NCBI GenBank assembly: GCA_038131595.1
Contig: JAYPPR010000008.1
Coordinates: 124,001 to 188,000, forward strand
Reading direction: 5' to 3'
Length of the DNA stretch: 64,000 bases
Source of the DNA: UBA9926 sp038131595
GTDB taxonomy: Bacteria; Pseudomonadota; Gammaproteobacteria; Pseudomonadales; Azotimanducaceae
Under the pieces are notes generated by a model. It was given only the letters and a program-made list of their open reading frames with translations, had not been told where the DNA came from and searched no databases. A program made the translations under genes and the position numbers. Below, piece after piece: positions 52,370 to 61,769 of this stretch (position 1 is the first letter of the stretch; each line of letters starts with the position of its first letter).

Positions 52370-52660
52370 TCACTGATCAATCAGCAGTAAGAAAGTCTCG
52401 CCTTCCTTGATCAAACCAAAATCGGCTCTGGCTTTCTCTTCCACTGCATCCAGTCCCTCACGCAAATCAAGAATTTCGGCCTTTAGCAGCCGATTGCGGG
52501 TTCGCTTGAGTTCATTGTCCTCGATTCGGTGATCCAGTTGCGACTGCAAGGCCGATACGTGAGCGAAGCTGCCATCGCCGAACCATATTCGTGTTTGCAG
52601 ATAGGCGATGCCAATCAGCAATGCAATCATAATGAGGTTGTTGGGTTTAAAGATCGCCAT
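52370..52660 (-). CDS. ftsB: Cell division protein FtsB
   Basis: 96 residues: one membrane span (about 9-21, LIMIALLIGIAYL), a periplasmic coiled coil (about 35-68) and a short tail with RADFGLIKEGETF, the conserved FtsB region that contacts FtsL/FtsQ. Part of the divisome FtsQLB subcomplex. It begins 1 bp after the eno stop and precedes ispD, the normal order. Confidence 0.93.
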   Translation of the reverse strand: MAIFKPNNLIMIALLIGIAYLQTRIWFGDGSFAHVSALQSQLDHRIEDNELKRTRNRLLKAEILDLREGLDAVEEKARADFGLIKEGETFLLLIDQ

Positions 52661-52661
52661 A

Positions 52662-53951
52662 TCAATTCATCAATTTAAACTCACCGGCGCCTTTGTAGTT
52701 CGCGCCAGACCAATCTTCGATTCGGAGCAGACGATTGTATTTTGCCACTCGATCCGATCGGCAGAGCGATCCCGTCTTGATCTGCCCCGCCGCCGTCGCA
52801 ACAGCCAGGTCGGCAATCGTGGTGTCTTCCGTCTCACCCGAGCGATGCGAAATCACCACCGCATAGTTAGCCTCGCGCGCCATTCGAATCGCCTCTAGCG
52901 TCTCGCTCAATGTACCGATTTGATTGACCTTAACCAAAATTGCATTGGCCACATGGTTATCGATACCCCGCTTCAGAATACTGGGGTTGGTAACGAACAA
53001 GTCATCACCCACTAACTGGACTCGATCTCCTAGTCGCTCGGTCATAAGCGCCCAGCCATCCCAATCACTCTCATCCAACCCGTCTTCGATGGATAAAATA
53101 GGGAACTCAGATACCAGGCCTTCAAGATACCCTACGAACTCCTCGCTGCTAAATTCACGCCCCTCACCGCTCAACACATACCGCCCATCGTGATAGAACT
53201 CGGAGGCGGCGCAATCTAAGGCAAGGTAAATGTCTTTGCCAGGGGCGTACCCTGCTTTTTCGATCGCCACAACAATCGATTCGAGCGCCGCACGATTACT
53301 CGCAAGGTTTGGCGCGAATCCACCTTCGTCACCCACGGCGGTAGCAAGGCCCTCTTCTTTCAATACCGCTTTCAGTGCATGAAAAATCTCAGCGCCCGCC
53401 CGTAATGCTTCAGCAAAAGAATTAACGCCCACCGGTTGGATCATGAATTCCTGGATATCGACATTGTTATCCGCGTGTTCACCGCCATTTAAGATATTCA
53501 TCATTGGGACAGGCATGCTGTAGCGGCCGGCCGTTTCATCAAGCTTTGCTAGGTGCTCATACAGTTTCACTCCGGATGCTGCAGCCGCCGCGTGTGCTGC
53601 CGCTAGCGACACACCCAGCATGGCATTGGCACCCAATACGGCTTTGTTGTCCGTTCCATCTAGCTCAAGCATCGCTCGATCAATGGCTTGCTGCAGAGTA
53701 GGATTCATCCCCATGAGTCGCTCTCTGATCAAGGTATTCACATGGCCAACTGCTTTCTGGACCCCTTTCCCCAAATAGCGTCCGGCGTCTTGATCGCGTA
53801 ACTCCAGTGCCTCCCGAGACCCAGTCGATGCACCAGATGGCACCATGGCCGACCCTACCGCGCCACAACTCAGCTCAACTTCCGCTTCAAGGGTTGGATT
53901 CCCTCTTGAGTCAAGAATTTCTCGCGCCCTTACATCTGCAATTTCAGTCAC
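52662..53951 (-). CDS. eno: Enolase
   Basis: 429 residues. ILDSRGNPTLEAEV at the N-terminus, DEGGFAPN, SIEDGLDESDW (metal-binding Asp/Glu) and VVISHRSGETEDTTIADLAV at the C-terminus are diagnostic. It interconverts 2-phosphoglycerate and PEP and is part of the RNA degradosome in E. coli. Start is GTG at 53951 with GAGG upstream. Its leader has a 15-bp tandem repeat. Confidence 0.98.
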   Translation of the reverse strand: MTEIADVRAREILDSRGNPTLEAEVELSCGAVGSAMVPSGASTGSREALELRDQDAGRYLGKGVQKAVGHVNTLIRERLMGMNPTLQQAIDRAMLELDGTDNKAVLGANAMLGVSLAAAHAAAAASGVKLYEHLAKLDETAGRYSMPVPMMNILNGGEHADNNVDIQEFMIQPVGVNSFAEALRAGAEIFHALKAVLKEEGLATAVGDEGGFAPNLASNRAALESIVVAIEKAGYAPGKDIYLALDCAASEFYHDGRYVLSGEGREFSSEEFVGYLEGLVSEFPILSIEDGLDESDWDGWALMTERLGDRVQLVGDDLFVTNPSILKRGIDNHVANAILVKVNQIGTLSETLEAIRMAREANYAVVISHRSGETEDTTIADLAVATAAGQIKTGSLCRSDRVAKYNRLLRIEDWSGANYKGAGEFKLMN

Positions 53952-53977
53952 ACCCGGCCTCTACTTTATTTTTCAAT

Positions 53978-54020
53978 CGCTTTTTTCTAAACCGCTTTTT
54001 TCTAAACCGCTTTCTTTAGT
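53978..54020. repeat. 15-bp tandem repeat (CGCTTTTTTCTAAAC) in the eno leader
   Basis: Two perfect copies (53978-53992, 53993-54007) and a degenerate third, starting 27 bp before the eno start codon. On the transcript the unit reads GTTTAGAAAAAAGCG. Confidence 0.9.
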
Positions 54021-54154
54021 CAACTTCGGGTCAGCTGCTTTAAGGCTGTTCTTTATATCTAGTCTGTTGGCGCATTGTTTTAGCTCTTTTGGCGCTTTTG
54101 TTCAGCGTCTTGCAATGACGTTCTATAGCGTTCAGCCCTTCGCTATCTGCTCGC

Positions 54155-54985
54155 TCAGAACGCTGACGATTTTATCACGCCATCAATATCCTTCAGGACC
54201 TTTAGCAATTCACGAAGCTCTCCCAATGGCCAAGAATTGGGTCCATCGCTCAACGCCTCATCAGGATTAGGATGCGTCTCCATGAACAAGCCCTGTACGC
54301 CCACAGCGACGGCCGCTTTCGCCAGCGTGGGGACCATCTCTCGTTGTCCACCAGACTTTTCGCCCTGCCCACCCGGGAGCTGCACGCTATGGGTTGCATC
54401 AAACACAACTGGACATCCCGTTGATCGCAACACTGGGATTGAGCGCATATCCGACACTAGATTGTTGTAGCCAAAACTCGCGCCCCGCTCGCAAACCATG
54501 ACGTTGTCGGAGCCGGCGGCCCGTGCCTTTTCCACCACATGCTGCATGTCCCAAGGCGCCAAAAACTGACCTTTTTTGATGTTGACGGGCAATCCTTGTC
54601 GAGCGACGTTTTGTATGAAGTTCGTCTGACGACAAAGAAAGGCTGGCGTTTGCAATATCGACACTACCTCAGCGACCTCGCTTAAAGGCGTATCCTCGTG
54701 CACGTCCGTGATGATAGGTAAGCCAAATGTGTCACGCACTTTTTCTAGGATCGACAAACCCGCCGATAACCCTGGGCCACGATAACTCGCGGAAGACGAG
54801 CGGTTCGCTTTGTCAAATGAGGACTTATAGACCAAAAATATTCCAAGCGACTCAGCGATCTCCTTGAGCGCCTCGGCCGTTTTCATTGCCATTGCTTCAG
54901 ACTCGATCACGCACGGCCCAGCGATTAGAAAAAAAGGCGAGTCCGACGAGACAGAGTAGCCGCATAGGTCCATCTTCTTGATCAT
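54155..54985 (-). CDS. kdsA: 3-deoxy-D-manno-octulosonate 8-phosphate synthase
   Basis: 276 residues. FFLIAGPCVIESE, YKSSFDKANRSSSASYRGPG and the NFIQNVARQGLPVNIKKGQFLAPWDM region are diagnostic of Kdo8P synthase, which condenses PEP with arabinose 5-phosphate to start Kdo synthesis for LPS. This shows an outer membrane. GGAGGGC precedes the ATG. It is 52 bp downstream of pyrG. Confidence 0.97.
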   Translation of the reverse strand: MIKKMDLCGYSVSSDSPFFLIAGPCVIESEAMAMKTAEALKEIAESLGIFLVYKSSFDKANRSSSASYRGPGLSAGLSILEKVRDTFGLPIITDVHEDTPLSEVAEVVSILQTPAFLCRQTNFIQNVARQGLPVNIKKGQFLAPWDMQHVVEKARAAGSDNVMVCERGASFGYNNLVSDMRSIPVLRSTGCPVVFDATHSVQLPGGQGEKSGGQREMVPTLAKAAVAVGVQGLFMETHPNPDEALSDGPNSWPLGELRELLKVLKDIDGVIKSSAF

Positions 54986-55037
54986 ATGCTAGCCCTCCAC
55001 GGCCGCGCAGTTCGCCTGCAATCGTTAGCCCAAGTCT

Positions 55038-56684
55038 CTACGCTTGCTCGAGGGCCTTCGCAGACTGACAATGATTCAACGCAGCAACGATAAATGCCTT
55101 GAAAAGCGGATGGCCTCCGCGCGGCGTTGACGTGAATTCGGGGTGAAACTGACACGCAACAAACCATGGATGATCTTTAAACTCGATCATTTCGACCAAA
55201 GACTCATCCATTGAGCGGCCCGCCACGAGCATGCCGGATGCCTCGAGCGCTTCGATATAATTGGGGTTCACCTCGTACCGGTGTCGATGGCGTTCTTTTA
55301 CAGAAGATTGACCATAGACTTCACGTGACACTGAGCCTTCCTTCAAGAGGCATGCTTGCTCTCCCATTCGCATGGTCCCGCCTAGGTCTGAATCATCTGA
55401 TCGGGTCTCGATGTGACCCTCAGCGGTCTTCCACTCAGTGATCAACCCGATAATCGGATGCGGCGTCTCAGGATCGACCTCGGTACTATTCGCGCCCGTT
55501 AGATCCGCGCAATTTCTCGCAATATCAATGATAGCTGCGTGTAATCCATAGCAGATCCCTAAATAAGGAATGCGCTGCTCCCTTGCGTAAGTAGCAGCCG
55601 CGATTTTTCCTTCAAATCCTCGTCCCCCAAACCCTCCGGGAACCAAAATTGCATCCGCACCGGCTAGTATCTGAGCGCCTTCTTCCTCGACCCGAGTCGA
55701 ATCAACGAAATCAATATCGACTGCGGTACTCGTATGAATCCCTGCATGAGTTAGCGCTTCACTCAAGGACTTGTACGCGTCGAGCAAGTCCATATATTTG
55801 CCAACCATCTTCAAGTGGATCTTAGAGGTCGGGTTAAGCTGCGAATCCAGCACCCCTTGCCAGTCGGAAAGGTCCGCTTTTGGCAGGTCAAAGCCAAGCT
55901 TTTGCACGACAATCTCGTCTAGCCCCTCATCCGCTAACACACCCGGAATGGCATAAATAGAGGGCACGTCCTCAAGCGGTATAACTGCATCAGGCTCAAC
56001 GTTGGTGAACAGTGCGATTTTATCTCTGGCCGACCGGGGCACTTCATGGTCTGAGCGCACAATCAAGATGTCGGGTTGCATCCCAATGGAGCGCAATTCT
56101 TTCACCGAGTGCTGCGTAGGTTTCGTTTTGGTCTCGCCAGCCGTTGCAATGTAAGGCACTAGGGTGAGGTGCATGAGCAGCGCCTGACGGCTACCGAGTT
56201 CGAACCGTAATTGCCTCGCGGCCTCAAGGAATGGTTGAGATTCAATATCGCCCACCGTGCCGCCAATTTCGATGATCGCAACATCATAGCCCTCGGCAAC
56301 ATCAAGAATCCGAGACTTAATTTCGTCGGTGATATGAGGGATCACTTGGATGGTCGCGCCAAGATAATCTCCTCGCCGTTCTTTGGCGATAACGTCTGCG
56401 TAGATCCTCCCGGTCGTAAGATTGTTCCTGCGCGTCATCTCAGTCTGCACAAAACGCTCGTAATGCCCCAGATCCAAATCAGTTTCTGTACCATCGGCTG
56501 TAACGAACACCTCGCCGTGCTGAAGCGGGCTCATCGTTCCAGGATCAACGTTGATATAGGGGTCTAATTTCTGCATGGTGACCGATAGTCCCCGAGCCAC
56601 GAGGACCGCACCTAACGACGCCGCAGTGATGCCTTTTCCAAGCGAGGACACCACACCACCGGTGACAAAGATTAAGCGAGTCAT
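55038..56684 (-). CDS. pyrG: CTP synthase
   Basis: 548 residues. The synthetase domain starts FVTGGVVSSLGKGITAASLG (ATP site). The C-terminal glutamine amidotransferase has the nucleophile in YLGICYGLHAAI (usually GICLGM/GICYGL) and CQFHPEFTSTP. It makes CTP from UTP and glutamine. Only a weak GGAA precedes the ATG. The leader contains a 10-bp-period repeat. Confidence 0.98.
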   Translation of the reverse strand: MTRLIFVTGGVVSSLGKGITAASLGAVLVARGLSVTMQKLDPYINVDPGTMSPLQHGEVFVTADGTETDLDLGHYERFVQTEMTRRNNLTTGRIYADVIAKERRGDYLGATIQVIPHITDEIKSRILDVAEGYDVAIIEIGGTVGDIESQPFLEAARQLRFELGSRQALLMHLTLVPYIATAGETKTKPTQHSVKELRSIGMQPDILIVRSDHEVPRSARDKIALFTNVEPDAVIPLEDVPSIYAIPGVLADEGLDEIVVQKLGFDLPKADLSDWQGVLDSQLNPTSKIHLKMVGKYMDLLDAYKSLSEALTHAGIHTSTAVDIDFVDSTRVEEEGAQILAGADAILVPGGFGGRGFEGKIAAATYAREQRIPYLGICYGLHAAIIDIARNCADLTGANSTEVDPETPHPIIGLITEWKTAEGHIETRSDDSDLGGTMRMGEQACLLKEGSVSREVYGQSSVKERHRHRYEVNPNYIEALEASGMLVAGRSMDESLVEMIEFKDHPWFVACQFHPEFTSTPRGGHPLFKAFIVAALNHCQSAKALEQA

Positions 56685-56794
56685 ATTGATTCCATCTTTT
56701 TTCGGTCAACAGGGCGCCAACCAAGATGGGTTTAAAGGCTAACATTGAACTGACACCGGCTCAATAACTTGGCACGATTTTCCTTACTCGCTGT

Positions 56795-56828
56795 CGACTG
56801 TTATCGACTGTTACCGACTGCTGTCGAC
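56795..56828. repeat. 10-bp-period direct repeat (CGACTGTTAT) in the pyrG leader
   Basis: CGACTG at 56795, 56805 and 56815 and CGAC at 56825, exactly one helical turn apart, 111-144 bp before the pyrG start. Confidence 0.85.
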
Positions 56829-56853
56829 CCCTACCAACTTACTAGCCGGTGAT

Positions 56854-58194
56854 CTAACTGGGGTGGCTTGTCATCATCAATGAAAGCCCCCAACCCGCAT
56901 CGCTTGGCGAGGAGGCGCCACCATCCCCAACGAGTGGATACTCGAGCCAAGGCAACACCGCGGGAACCATCACCACGGATTCTCCTTCCATCACCACCGG
57001 TAATCGCTCCCTCAACCAGCGAGGGATACCTGCGGCACGAAGCAGCTCTCTCACATCCTGATGATGCCCACGCTGAATTTTCAGCCCTGGATGCATTGCA
57101 CTCATTCTGTATTGCGAGAGCGGCTTTCGCAGTCCGCCTCGAACGCTGTGCTGGCAAAGTAGCAGCCTACCGCTGCGACGAAATCGCTCACCCTGCCACT
57201 GCTCTGGCAGCCAAAGTGGTGACTCTTTTTGACTCACGAGGAAAATCCAACCTCGATCACTATCCAGCGTCCAGTCGCCGACCAAAAGCTCCGCACGTCC
57301 TCGCGCTTTCGATGACCGCAGTTGATCCAAAAACTCATCGATGGCCCTGCCAGAGGGCTGCTGTGGGCAACGCTCTCCTAGGAATCTTCGAAGAATCATT
57401 CGTTGCCGAGCGTGCGAGTGCTTAATAAGCCTGTCGACTCGCAACCCCAGCCCATCAAGACAAACCTCTAGATCCCGGCTAACGGCCTCATCCACCGCTT
57501 GCCCGAAGGATTCATCTCGAGCCAACGCCGTTTCTATCCGCCGACGCCACCCCACAAATCGCTGGTCGAGCGTCGGTAAAACGTCGTGTCGTAGAAAGTT
57601 GCGATCATGCTGGACCCTCGCATTACTTGGATCTTCAATCCATTCAAGTCCATGGGATTCGGCGTATGCGATAAGCCTCGCGCGCTCAACTTTCAAAAAA
57701 GGCCGCACCAAGGTTGCTTGCCCGACGATACGGTCACTCGGCATGCCTTGGAGTCCTGGACGCTCGCTGCCACGCAACATATTCATCACGACCGTTTCAA
57801 CCTGATCATCTGCGTGATGCCCCAGGATCAACAAATCACCTGGTCCCAAAACCGCCTCAAAAGCCGCGTAGCGGGCGGCTCTCGCTGCTGCTTCAACGGA
57901 GCCTCCCGAGGCTACGTCAACCGACACCATCCGATAGTCGATCCCGAGCGACGCACTGAAGTTAGCGGCTGCCTCTGCCCAATAATGCGCGTCCGGATCA
58001 AGCTGATGATTGACATGCAATGCCAGTATTGGCAGACGATTAGACAAGTGACTTAGCCAGTGAAGCAGTGCCGTCGAATCAACGCCCCCGCTAAAACCCA
58101 CTACCCAACGATGAACACCCTGACCAAAAAGAACGGATTCACTGTCCGCCAGCGCGCTGGCGGCCCAATCAGGACGCGGCTGACTGCCAGTCAT
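56854..58194 (-). CDS. tilS: tRNA(Ile)-lysidine synthase TilS
   Basis: 446 residues. VVGFSGGVDSTALLHWL is the PP-loop, GHHADDQVETVVMNMLRGS the second signature, with RPFLKVERARLIAYA and EDPSNARVQHDRNFLRHDVLP as substrate-binding motifs. It converts C34 of tRNA-Ile2 to lysidine, needed to read AUA. The ATG at 58194 lies 26 bp inside the dnaE 3' end; the longer frame needs TTG 58221. accA, normally located between dnaE and tilS, is missing. Confidence 0.94.
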   Translation of the reverse strand: MTGSQPRPDWAASALADSESVLFGQGVHRWVVGFSGGVDSTALLHWLSHLSNRLPILALHVNHQLDPDAHYWAEAAANFSASLGIDYRMVSVDVASGGSVEAAARAARYAAFEAVLGPGDLLILGHHADDQVETVVMNMLRGSERPGLQGMPSDRIVGQATLVRPFLKVERARLIAYAESHGLEWIEDPSNARVQHDRNFLRHDVLPTLDQRFVGWRRRIETALARDESFGQAVDEAVSRDLEVCLDGLGLRVDRLIKHSHARQRMILRRFLGERCPQQPSGRAIDEFLDQLRSSKARGRAELLVGDWTLDSDRGWIFLVSQKESPLWLPEQWQGERFRRSGRLLLCQHSVRGGLRKPLSQYRMSAMHPGLKIQRGHHQDVRELLRAAGIPRWLRERLPVVMEGESVVMVPAVLPWLEYPLVGDGGASSPSDAGWGLSLMMTSHPS

Positions 58195-61100
58195 AATCGA
58201 GTCGGACTTGATCGCGCCCAAAGAACTGGCGGAGCTCGGCGATTAATTCGTCATTCGGAACGACGCTCCAAGCATCATCGAGTCGGAGTCGCGCGGCTGC
58301 CGTTTGGGCTTCGTATTCAATAAACACGGGACAGGTTGCCGCTCCGCTTTGCTGATACGGCGCCAACAGATTAGCCAGGTCGCCAGCAAAACTCTCTTCA
58401 ATTCGATCCGGCATTAACGACACGCTGACCCCTTGTATGGCTCGCCCCCGAGCCTCAGTGAGCGTCATGAGTTGACTAGCCCTTACCCGCACGCCACCGG
58501 AATATTCATCGTGAGATACCTGCCCACTGACCACCAACAGAGAATCTTTCACCAACTTGTCACGGCCGCGCTCAAGCGTATCTCCAGACACACTGACTTC
58601 GATCCGCCCAGAGCGATCATCGAGTGTGACAAACACAATATTGCCTCGCTGAGTCTTCAGGCTTCTAACCCCAATGACCCAGCCAGCAAAGCGCTGCTCT
58701 CCGTCTCTCGGCCGAAGTTCAGAAATCCGTGAGCCCGCTAAGTGGCGCATTTCTTCTCGGTACACGTCGATGGGATGCCCGGTGAGGTAGAGACCGAGCG
58801 CATCTTTTTCTCGGCTGAGGCGCTTTTGCATTGAGAGGGGTTGGACATTGCCCAGCGCCGCATTATCACGCTGGTGCTTCGCATCAACCGCTAAGTCACC
58901 GAACAAATCAGACAAGCCCCCTTCTGCATTCCTTGACTCCTGCTCTGCAACTTGGACCGCTTGTTCTAGATGCGCATCGAGATAGGCCCGCGTTTGATCC
59001 GTTTGATCGGCAGCCGGCATCGCCTTTAATTCATCGTCAGTCACTAGTGAATCAAGCGCGCCCGCTCCAACGAGGGCCTCCAGTGCGCGCTTATTGAGGC
59101 GACGAGTGTCGATTCTTCGGCACAAATCAAAAAGATCGTCAAAGCCACCCGCCTTGTCTCGCTCTTCAACTAAATTCTGAATCGCGCCCTCTCCCAACCC
59201 CTTCACGGCACCCAATCCATACACAACGGTCCGCGGCTCACTTGCAACAAAGCGGTAGGTCCCCTGATTCACATCAGGCGGGGCAATGGTTAAACCGAGC
59301 TCCCGACTCTCTTCAATATTGATAACGATCTTGTCGGTATTTTGCATATCCGATGACATCACAGCCGCCATGAAATCAGCCGGATAGTAATGTTTCAGCC
59401 ACGCCGTCTGATAAGCGAGCAGCGCATAACACACTGAGTGAGGTTTATTGAAACCATACCCCGCGAACTTCTCCATCAGATCAAAAATGTGACCGGCTTG
59501 CCGCTCATCTACATCGTTTTTCAGCGCCCCTGCTAAGAACACCTCTCGCTGCTTGGCCATCTCCTCAGGCTTTTTCTTACCCATAGCCCGCCTCAACAAA
59601 TCGGCATCGGCCAGCGAGTACCCGGCTAAGATCTGTGCGATTTGCATGACCTGTTCTTGGTAGAGCATCACGCCGTAGGTGTCAGCCAATACGTGCTGCA
59701 GCGATGGGTGCAAATAATCCACTTCGTCCAGACCATGTTTTCGACGAATAAAATCATCAGCGAGCTGAAGCGGTCCGGGTCGAAACAATGCCACCAACGC
59801 AACGATATCCGCGAAACGGCTTGGGGCCACACGTTTCATTAGATCTTTCATGCCCCGAGACTCGAGCTGGAAGACTGCTGTTGTTTTTGCCGCCTTCAGA
59901 TCTTGATAAATCTCAGGATCTTCAAGATTGAGCGCATTGATATCGATTGGAGACTCAGCGCTTTCACCGCGCCTTGCGTTAATGCTCTTGACCGCTTGAT
60001 CAATGATCGTCAGGGTTCGCAGCCCGAGGAAATCGAATTTAACAAGGCCTGCCTGCTCAACATCTGTCATGTCGTACTGAGTCATCAACCCGCCCTCAGG
60101 TTGATCTCGATAGGTGGGCGAGAAATCAGTGAGCACCGTAGGGGCGATAACAACGCCGCCTGCATGACGACCAACATTTCGGGCTAGCCCTTCAAGACGA
60201 AAGGCCATATCCATGATTTCTTGCGCTTCATCACTGCTGTCGATGAATTCACCGAGTTGCGGCTCGTCCTCCAATGCTTTTTGGAGTGTCATGCCAGGTT
60301 CGAAAGGGATGAGTTTGGAGAGCTTGTCGGCTAGCCCATAGGGCTTACCTTGTACCCTCGCTACGTCACGAACCACCGCTTTCGCCGCCATGGTGCCAAA
60401 CGTAATAATCTGCGATACCGCGTCTGCGCCGTATCGCTCTGTCACATGCTGGATGACTCGGTCGCGACCATCCATGCAAAAGTCAATGTCAAAGTCTGGT
60501 AGCGAAACGCGTTCGGGGTTCAAAAATCGCTCGAACAGCAAGTCGTACTCGAGCGGGTCCACATCCGTGATCTCGAGGACGAAGGCGACGAGAGACCCTG
60601 CTCCCGATCCGCGTCCAGGCCCAACAGGGATATCGTGATCTTTAGCCCATTGAATGAACTCCATAACGATCAGGAAATAACCTGGGAATCCCATGGAGTT
60701 AATGACGCCAAGTTCAAAGGCCAAGCGCTCCCGATATCGAGTATCCATTGCGTCATCGACATCGACACCGCTAGCGCGCATTTGATCAAATCGCATCGCA
60801 AGCCCCTCGTCAGCCGTCGCCGACAAGAAACTTGCCATGGTCATTCCCTCTGGAACCGGATACTCGGGCAGAAACGACTCACCTAGGGTCATTCCTAGGG
60901 AGCATCTAATTGCGATATTCCAACTATTGTCGATGGCCTCCGGTAGATCTGAGAAACGCTCCGCCATTTGTTCTGATGTCTTCAAATACTGCTCTGGCGT
61001 ATAGCGCTGCTCGCGTCTTGGGTCATCTAGTGTTCTACCCTCATGGATGCAGACTCGCACCTCATGCGCTTCGTAATCTTCCTCTTCGATAAATCGCACA

Positions 61101-61699
61101 TCGTTGGTTGCGACAACTGGCAGATCGAGATCAGAGGCGATGCTAAGTGCGCCATTCACGTGTAGATCGTCATAAGCCCGGCCGAGACGCTGTAGCTCAA
61201 GGTAGTACCGACCTGGGAAAGCCTCGGCCCATCGCCTCGCAAATATTATCGCTGTCTCGGGGTGCCCATTGATGATCGCTCGCCCGACATCGCCCTCCGC
61301 CGCACCCGAGAGCGCGATTAATCCCTCGTTGTCATGCATCAGCCAGTCGATGTCGAATACCACACGATCACCGATTCGGGGTCGATCGTAGGCCTTAGAC
61401 AAAAGCTGTCCTAATTTTCGGTACCCGGCTTCGTTTTGTGCCAGCAAAACGAGTAATGCGGGCGCCGCATCGGACGCTGGATCGGAGACATACACGTCGC
61501 ACCCGGCAATCGGCTTGATTCCCTCTGCCAGTGCGGCCTTATAAAACTTAACGAGCGCAAAAAGGTTAGCGTGATCCGTGATGGCAACCGCCGGCATTGC
61601 CATTGCTTGCGCCGCTTTAACGAGCGGTTTGACCCGGACCGTACCGTCTATCAGCGAGTATTCTGAATGAACCCGGAGGTGGATAAAGGGCGAGGTCAT
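58169..61699 (-). CDS. dnaE: DNA polymerase III alpha subunit
   Basis: 1176 residues. An N-terminal PHP domain (FIHLRVHSEYSLIDG), catalytic aspartates in PDFDIDFCMDGRD, GRHAGGVVIAP, the finger region and a helix-hairpin-helix (about 800-860), then an OB fold with GWVIGVRSLKTQRGN. It is the replicative polymerase. ATG 61699 is preferred over TTG 61705. The 3' end overlaps tilS. Confidence 0.98.
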   Translation of the reverse strand: MTSPFIHLRVHSEYSLIDGTVRVKPLVKAAQAMAMPAVAITDHANLFALVKFYKAALAEGIKPIAGCDVYVSDPASDAAPALLVLLAQNEAGYRKLGQLLSKAYDRPRIGDRVVFDIDWLMHDNEGLIALSGAAEGDVGRAIINGHPETAIIFARRWAEAFPGRYYLELQRLGRAYDDLHVNGALSIASDLDLPVVATNDVRFIEEEDYEAHEVRVCIHEGRTLDDPRREQRYTPEQYLKTSEQMAERFSDLPEAIDNSWNIAIRCSLGMTLGESFLPEYPVPEGMTMASFLSATADEGLAMRFDQMRASGVDVDDAMDTRYRERLAFELGVINSMGFPGYFLIVMEFIQWAKDHDIPVGPGRGSGAGSLVAFVLEITDVDPLEYDLLFERFLNPERVSLPDFDIDFCMDGRDRVIQHVTERYGADAVSQIITFGTMAAKAVVRDVARVQGKPYGLADKLSKLIPFEPGMTLQKALEDEPQLGEFIDSSDEAQEIMDMAFRLEGLARNVGRHAGGVVIAPTVLTDFSPTYRDQPEGGLMTQYDMTDVEQAGLVKFDFLGLRTLTIIDQAVKSINARRGESAESPIDINALNLEDPEIYQDLKAAKTTAVFQLESRGMKDLMKRVAPSRFADIVALVALFRPGPLQLADDFIRRKHGLDEVDYLHPSLQHVLADTYGVMLYQEQVMQIAQILAGYSLADADLLRRAMGKKKPEEMAKQREVFLAGALKNDVDERQAGHIFDLMEKFAGYGFNKPHSVCYALLAYQTAWLKHYYPADFMAAVMSSDMQNTDKIVINIEESRELGLTIAPPDVNQGTYRFVASEPRTVVYGLGAVKGLGEGAIQNLVEERDKAGGFDDLFDLCRRIDTRRLNKRALEALVGAGALDSLVTDDELKAMPAADQTDQTRAYLDAHLEQAVQVAEQESRNAEGGLSDLFGDLAVDAKHQRDNAALGNVQPLSMQKRLSREKDALGLYLTGHPIDVYREEMRHLAGSRISELRPRDGEQRFAGWVIGVRSLKTQRGNIVFVTLDDRSGRIEVSVSGDTLERGRDKLVKDSLLVVSGQVSHDEYSGGVRVRASQLMTLTEARGRAIQGVSVSLMPDRIEESFAGDLANLLAPYQQSGAATCPVFIEYEAQTAAARLRLDDAWSVVPNDELIAELRQFFGRDQVRLDYDWQSAAS

Positions 61700-61769
61700 G
61701 CTCAAGTTTGTTGATGGCTTCGTTCAATCATAACCTAAGCACTATGGCTTCAATACGGTTTCGCCTGAA

